The notes under the pieces: generated by a model
The model's input: the letters and a program-made list of their open reading frames with translations, nothing else
Told to the model about the DNA's origin: nothing
Databases searched by the model: none
Assembly (NCBI GenBank): GCA_038237745.1
Contig: JBBRYJ010000001.1
Span: 496,001 to 560,000 of the forward strand
From: DASQEH01 sp038237745
GTDB taxonomy: Bacteria; Actinomycetota; Actinomycetes; Propionibacteriales; Nocardioidaceae
DNA length: 64,000 nucleotides
Direction of reading: 5' to 3'
Shown here: piece after piece, positions 60,296-64,000 of the stretch
Position numbering within the stretch: position 1 is the first letter of the stretch
How the letters are laid out: every line of letters begins with the position of its first letter
Position numbers and translations under genes: made by a program

Positions 60296-62656
60296 TCACA
60301 CCTGGTCGAAGGAGACGGTATATGGCCAGCCGGACATTGGTGCTGCTAAGGAGCTACCGGGGTCGACATTCCATCGCCAGGCCTCGAAGGTGTGCGTCCT
60401 TTGCGTGCGGTCGATCCGAAGAAGCCCGTAACCTTCTTCCTTGAACTCTCGATGCCCATACTGAGAGTTGCCGTAGGCGGTGACCACCTCCTTCTGGGTG
60501 AAATGCATATTGTTGACGGCAAGGACCCTCATGTGATTGCCGAAGCCGTCGACATAGTCTCCTGTATAGGGCTGGCCAGTGCCATTCGGTAGCGGCGACG
60601 CGGGCTCGAACCACCGCTGGTAGGAGGCGGATCCGGCCGGCGCCGTGAACTCGAGCGGGCCGTCCAGAGGTGCGTTGATTCCATGCCTCACGAGGGACGC
60701 CACGTGGGTGTCTCCGGACAAGATCACGCCACGCGCATTCTTGACCAGCTGCAGCGCGCGCTTCCGGCCAAGCGGCGGCCAGCCGTTGCTGTCTGTGTAC
60801 TTGGCACGCGAGCCGTCTGCCTTCGTCTGGAGGCAACCAGACAGCGTCTGGGTCAGGATCACCGTCGGACCCTGTGAGCCGTCGTCAGTGTAGGAGTTCA
60901 GCAGCGCCTCCTGCCTGTCACCGAGCAGTACGAGCTGGGCCGGTGGCAACACATTTCCATAGGGGTCGCGACCGTCGCCACCGGTCTTGAACTTGCGATC
61001 CTCGAGGAGGACGAACCGAACTCCTCCGTAGCTGAAGCCAGTGAAGTAGACCGTGATGTCCTGAGCGATGGGAGTGGCATCCACAGGGTCTGGGTTGTGC
61101 GCGCACTGAACCCGTTGAACGATGTTCACCCACTCGGGGGAGTTCACATAGCCACCGCTGTCGTAAGGCGCACCCGCAGCCAGCGCAACACCACCTTCGC
61201 CCCAGAGGTTGCCCTGGTACACGTCGTGATCGTCCACGGCGACGATGCAGGGGATGCGGCGGGTGAGATCGCGGAACGCCCACAGCCATTGGATGTACTT
61301 GTAGAGGAAGTCCAGCTCGGGTGCTGCGCCGGCGTCCTTCACGGTGGGGGCCGTCTCGTAGAACTGGTCGCCGAGGGCGACGAGCATGTCCGGTTGCTGA
61401 CGCGCGATGTTGCCGGCCAACTGCTCGTAAGGGAACCAGACGTTCTGGGAGGTGTACAGGCCTAGAAGCTCCTCCCCAGCGAGCCGTGGATCACCCGACG
61501 TCACCCCGTCGACGAGGCGGTGCGACGCCTTCGTGCAGCAGAGACTCGCGACCAGGAGATTCCCGGTCGGCTCAGCGGGGACATGTCCGTCGAAGGCGCC
61601 GCCGCGAGAGAAGCTCACCCGATAGTCCCATCCGCGCATAGCGTCCCAGTCGTCGACGCGTAGGAGTGCCGTGAACCCGCCTCCGACGGAAGCAACCGAT
61701 CGCTGCACCCAAGCGAGGGAGGTCTCGTCATAGATCTCAAGGGTCACGGTGTCGGTGGGCTGAAGCAGCATCGGCATCAGCTGGGCCGTCATCTTGAGGG
61801 TGGAGCCCGACACGCTGAAGAGCGTTCCAGCCACTGGTCCGAAGCTCCGTTCCGGATGCAGATCCACACCGGCACCGGAAGTGCTCAAGTCACTGAACCA
61901 ATACGTCGCCCCGGGGCTCGGAGCCCCTGAGGAGACCAGCGCGAACCCACCCGTCACGCATTCAGGGACCACGTCGACCAGGACGGCCTGGGAGAGCAGG
62001 AGGCCGGTCGCTGCCTGGACGGCCTTCAGCGTCAAGGACAGCCTTCCCGGCGCCTGCTCAGCAACCTCGAGGCTCAGAATGACGTCTTCGGTGACCGTTC
62101 GAGCCGTCGGCCGGCCGCCGCTCATGGTGGCCGGAATGATCGGATACGCAAACTGCCTGATCTCATCTGTGTGCCGGCGGAAACGCACCCTTCCATCAGA
62201 ACCGAATACACCCAACAAACCTCCCGCCGTGCCGGAGGCGCTCCCGACCAACGCAGCCCGACGGTAGTCGGTGCCTGGCTCGCCCGTACCGATCAGGAAG
62301 CCGGAGAAACCGTTACCGGTCGTCTCCGTGCCGGTTCGGACGCTCAGAATGCCATTCCTTCCCGTGAGGCAGCGAGTGAGTACAGATGCAGTACGGACTT
62401 GCAGACTCTTGGGGTCGGTGGCCACACAGGTGATTCGACCGCCTCGCAGTGCCCAGTCCTGAAAGCGATTGGCCCATAGGTCAGGACCCAACCACCAGTC
62501 CTCGGCAGCTGAGGATGCGCTCGCGATTATCTCAGGGGTGTCAGCGGTGTCCATGCGAAAGAATGAACGCGCGGCTATGACACCAGCTGTGCCAGCGGCA
62601 CCCTTCATAAACGATCGTCGAGTCAGGAGGCGGAGTCCGTAAGAATCAAACATCAT
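60296..62656 (-). CDS. Tat-exported PhoD-like alkaline phosphatase family protein
   Basis: A 786-residue protein. The Tat signal LLTRRSFMKGAAGTAGVIAA is near the N-terminus. Residues to about 300 form beta-rich domains not found in short PhoD enzymes (lectin-like, e.g. GGRITCVATDPKSLQVR). The phosphatase core follows: FPYEQLAGNIARQQPDMLVALGDQFYE, CIVAVDDHDVYQGNLWGEGG, FVLLEDRKFKTG and GVILSGDTHVASLVRHGI. These are PhoD-type metal ligands. It is longer than the usual 520-residue PhoD, so the substrate may differ. The start is ATG 62656 or 62653. Upstream frame is open but lacks the signal. Confidence 0.88.
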   Translation of the reverse strand: MMFDSYGLRLLTRRSFMKGAAGTAGVIAARSFFRMDTADTPEIIASASSAAEDWWLGPDLWANRFQDWALRGGRITCVATDPKSLQVRTASVLTRCLTGRNGILSVRTGTETTGNGFSGFLIGTGEPGTDYRRAALVGSASGTAGGLLGVFGSDGRVRFRRHTDEIRQFAYPIIPATMSGGRPTARTVTEDVILSLEVAEQAPGRLSLTLKAVQAATGLLLSQAVLVDVVPECVTGGFALVSSGAPSPGATYWFSDLSTSGAGVDLHPERSFGPVAGTLFSVSGSTLKMTAQLMPMLLQPTDTVTLEIYDETSLAWVQRSVASVGGGFTALLRVDDWDAMRGWDYRVSFSRGGAFDGHVPAEPTGNLLVASLCCTKASHRLVDGVTSGDPRLAGEELLGLYTSQNVWFPYEQLAGNIARQQPDMLVALGDQFYETAPTVKDAGAAPELDFLYKYIQWLWAFRDLTRRIPCIVAVDDHDVYQGNLWGEGGVALAAGAPYDSGGYVNSPEWVNIVQRVQCAHNPDPVDATPIAQDITVYFTGFSYGGVRFVLLEDRKFKTGGDGRDPYGNVLPPAQLVLLGDRQEALLNSYTDDGSQGPTVILTQTLSGCLQTKADGSRAKYTDSNGWPPLGRKRALQLVKNARGVILSGDTHVASLVRHGINAPLDGPLEFTAPAGSASYQRWFEPASPLPNGTGQPYTGDYVDGFGNHMRVLAVNNMHFTQKEVVTAYGNSQYGHREFKEEGYGLLRIDRTQRTHTFEAWRWNVDPGSSLAAPMSGWPYTVSFDQV

Positions 62657-62891
62657 CACCGGGAGCTTCCTCGTCGACCTAGCGGACGGTTTAGACCAGC
62701 AGGAGGTCGCACGCTTGTCAAGCGCTGCAGATGGTCTGTAAAGCGGTCGTTCTTGTGCTGGACATGAAGCATTCACTACTCGGCAACTTCGGCCCAGGCG
62801 AGGACCTCTCCGCGCCCGTACGTCGAAACCGATCCCTAGAGAATGCTGAGGCAATTGAGGGTTCGGCGCTGCACCGAGGCAGACTTTAGAG

Positions 62892-63839
62892 GTGAACCAG
62901 CCGCTACCAGACGCTCCTGCCATCCGTCTTCGCGGTCTGCGGAAGGAGTTCGGAAATATCGTGGCTCTGGACGGTATCGACCTCACCGTCCCCACTGGCT
63001 CCGTCTTCGGCTACCTCGGCCCCAACGGCGCCGGAAAGACGACATCGTTACGCATCATGCTTGGGCTGATACGCCCGACGGATGGTTCAGCGGAGCTCTT
63101 CGGCCGCGATCCGGTCCGGGAGGGTGTTGCCGCCCTGGAAGGGGTCGCGGGGTTCGTCGAGGCGCCGACTTTCTACCCGTACCTGTCCGGGAGGCAGAAT
63201 CTGCACCTGCTGGCCGACCTTGACGGCGGCGGTCATGATCGAGTGGAGGAGGGGCTCGCCGTGGTTGAGCTGGCAGACCGCGGCGATGACAAGGTGGGGG
63301 GCTACTCCCAGGGCATGCGCCAACGGCTCGGACTCGCCGGGGCACTGCTGCGAAGACCTCGGCTGCTGCTGCTCGATGAACCGACCAATGGTCTAGATCC
63401 GGCTGGCATGCGTGACATGCGTCGGCTGGTCGCCGATCTGGCCTCGACTGGCCTGACGGTGCTGTTGTCGAGCCACCTGATGGTGGAAGTCGAGCAACTG
63501 TGCACGGAGCTTGCCGTGATCGCACGCGGACGAATTCGGTTCGCTGGCACACTGCCGCAGCTGCGGGACCGCCACGGCGGATCCGGTTACCGGCTGCGGG
63601 TCACCGACGCCCGTCGGGCGCGGGCAGCGTGCGGCGACCTTCCGGATGTGAAGGTCTCCATCAGCGAGTCCGGCGAGCTGCTTGTGGACGCCGACGCCGA
63701 CGGGGCTGCCCAGCTGACGGTGCGGTTGGGCCGTGCCGGCGTCGGCATCTACTCGATGCTGCCCGACGCGCCTTCGCTCGAGGCCCTTTTCTTCGACCTG
63801 ACCGAGGGATCGTCCGCCAGTGACGATGCAGCCGCATGA
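62892..63839 (+). CDS. ABC transporter ATP-binding protein (exporter type)
   Basis: A 315-residue ATPase. Walker A is LGPNGAGKTTSLRIMLGLI, the Q-loop region VEAPTFYPYLSGRQNL, the signature GGYSQGMRQRLGLAGALL (YSQGM in place of LSGG, common in drug and lipid exporters), Walker B LLLLDEPTNGLD, and the H-loop LLSSHLMVEVE. The C-terminal extension of about 80 residues is typical of DrrA/CcmA-type subunits. GTG 62892. It overlaps the permease gene by 4 nt. Substrate unknown. Confidence 0.92.
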   Translation: MNQPLPDAPAIRLRGLRKEFGNIVALDGIDLTVPTGSVFGYLGPNGAGKTTSLRIMLGLIRPTDGSAELFGRDPVREGVAALEGVAGFVEAPTFYPYLSGRQNLHLLADLDGGGHDRVEEGLAVVELADRGDDKVGGYSQGMRQRLGLAGALLRRPRLLLLDEPTNGLDPAGMRDMRRLVADLASTGLTVLLSSHLMVEVEQLCTELAVIARGRIRFAGTLPQLRDRHGGSGYRLRVTDARRARAACGDLPDVKVSISESGELLVDADADGAAQLTVRLGRAGVGIYSMLPDAPSLEALFFDLTEGSSASDDAAA

Positions 63840-64000
63840 GGGTCTACCTGTGGGAGATGCGAAAGCTCGCTGCCCAGCGACGCACCCTGGTCGGGCTCAT
63901 TGCCGCGGCGCTGATACCAGCCGGGTTCGCCATCGGTCTCGCCGTCAGCCCCGCGAAACAAACGACGAGCATCAAGAACCTTGATCCGGACAATGTGCTC
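63836..64000 (+). CDS. ABC-2 type permease, 5' end only
   Basis: The first 55 residues: VYLWEMRKLAAQRRTLVGL, then a hydrophobic segment LIAAALIPAGFAIGLAV and a polar stretch. This matches the N-terminus of ABC-2 permeases, with one cytoplasmic helix before membrane segment 1. The ATG overlaps the ATPase stop (ATGA). The rest lies beyond the window. Confidence 0.8.
   Translation, partial: MRVYLWEMRKLAAQRRTLVGLIAAALIPAGFAIGLAVSPAKQTTSIKNLDPDNVL

Overview
The window is chromosomal DNA of a high-GC Gram-positive bacterium (Actinomycetota). The evidence is the gene content and order: radA-disA-mutY, then clpC-lsr2-lysS-coaX-panC-DUF2520, then DUF3180-folK-folB-folP-folE-ftsH-hpt-tilS-DUF2342-dacB-ppa. 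It also shows frequent GTG/TTG starts, Lsr2, a DUF2342 protein and many leaderless genes. I cannot assign a genus. I see no rRNA, tRNA, CRISPR array, insertion sequence or prophage. The window is ordinary chromosome with an accessory block in the middle and a looser, partly decaying right third.

Layout. 0-7.8 kb: a cut-off sugar-phosphate isomerase, a Ppx/GppA phosphatase, a Cys-rich conserved protein, a glyoxalase-like protein, radA, disA (c-di-AMP synthase), an anchored exported protein and mutY. 7.9-15.1 kb, all minus strand: clpC, lsr2, lysS, coaX, panC and a DUF2520 reductase-like gene. Pantothenate/CoA genes overlap by 4 nt; panD is absent. 15.3-25.3 kb: a block that separates two halves of a cluster contiguous in mycobacteria. 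It holds a VOC protein, a luciferase-like oxidoreductase, a MidA-type methyltransferase overlapping a lone nuoD, a four-gene osmoprotectant-type ABC importer, a divergent aromatic-ammonia-lyase homologue with an abnormal MIO motif, and a LacI regulator. 25.3-36.5 kb: the tightly packed folate operon, ftsH, hpt, tilS, a DUF2342 metalloprotease-like gene, dacB and ppa.

36.5-49.5 kb: a NlpC/P60 hydrolase with a 26-proline tract, an AT-rich intergenic region with inverted repeats, an enoyl-CoA hydratase, a PAP2-type membrane protein, a thiamine-precursor ECF transporter (ykoEDC) under a TPP riboswitch, a cell-wall amidase, pyruvate phosphate dikinase and dihydrolipoyl dehydrogenase. 49.7-64 kb: exported or surface proteins (metallophosphoesterase, lipoproteins, Tat esterase, two coupled beta-propeller lipoproteins, Tat PhoD-like phosphatase), a TreT-like glycosyltransferase, a Gfo/Idh dehydrogenase, small flavin/VOC proteins, two broken genes and the start of an ABC exporter.

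The clearest cross-cutting signal is leaderless transcription. At fifteen genes a TANNNT -10 hexamer lies exactly 6 or 7 nt before the start codon, and this also fixes several uncertain starts. The points most worth following up are the MIO-motif-altered lyase and its divergent operator region, the type III pantothenate kinase with a degraded phosphate-binding motif, the MidA-nuoD gene pair, and a secreted protein split by an in-frame stop right after its signal peptide.
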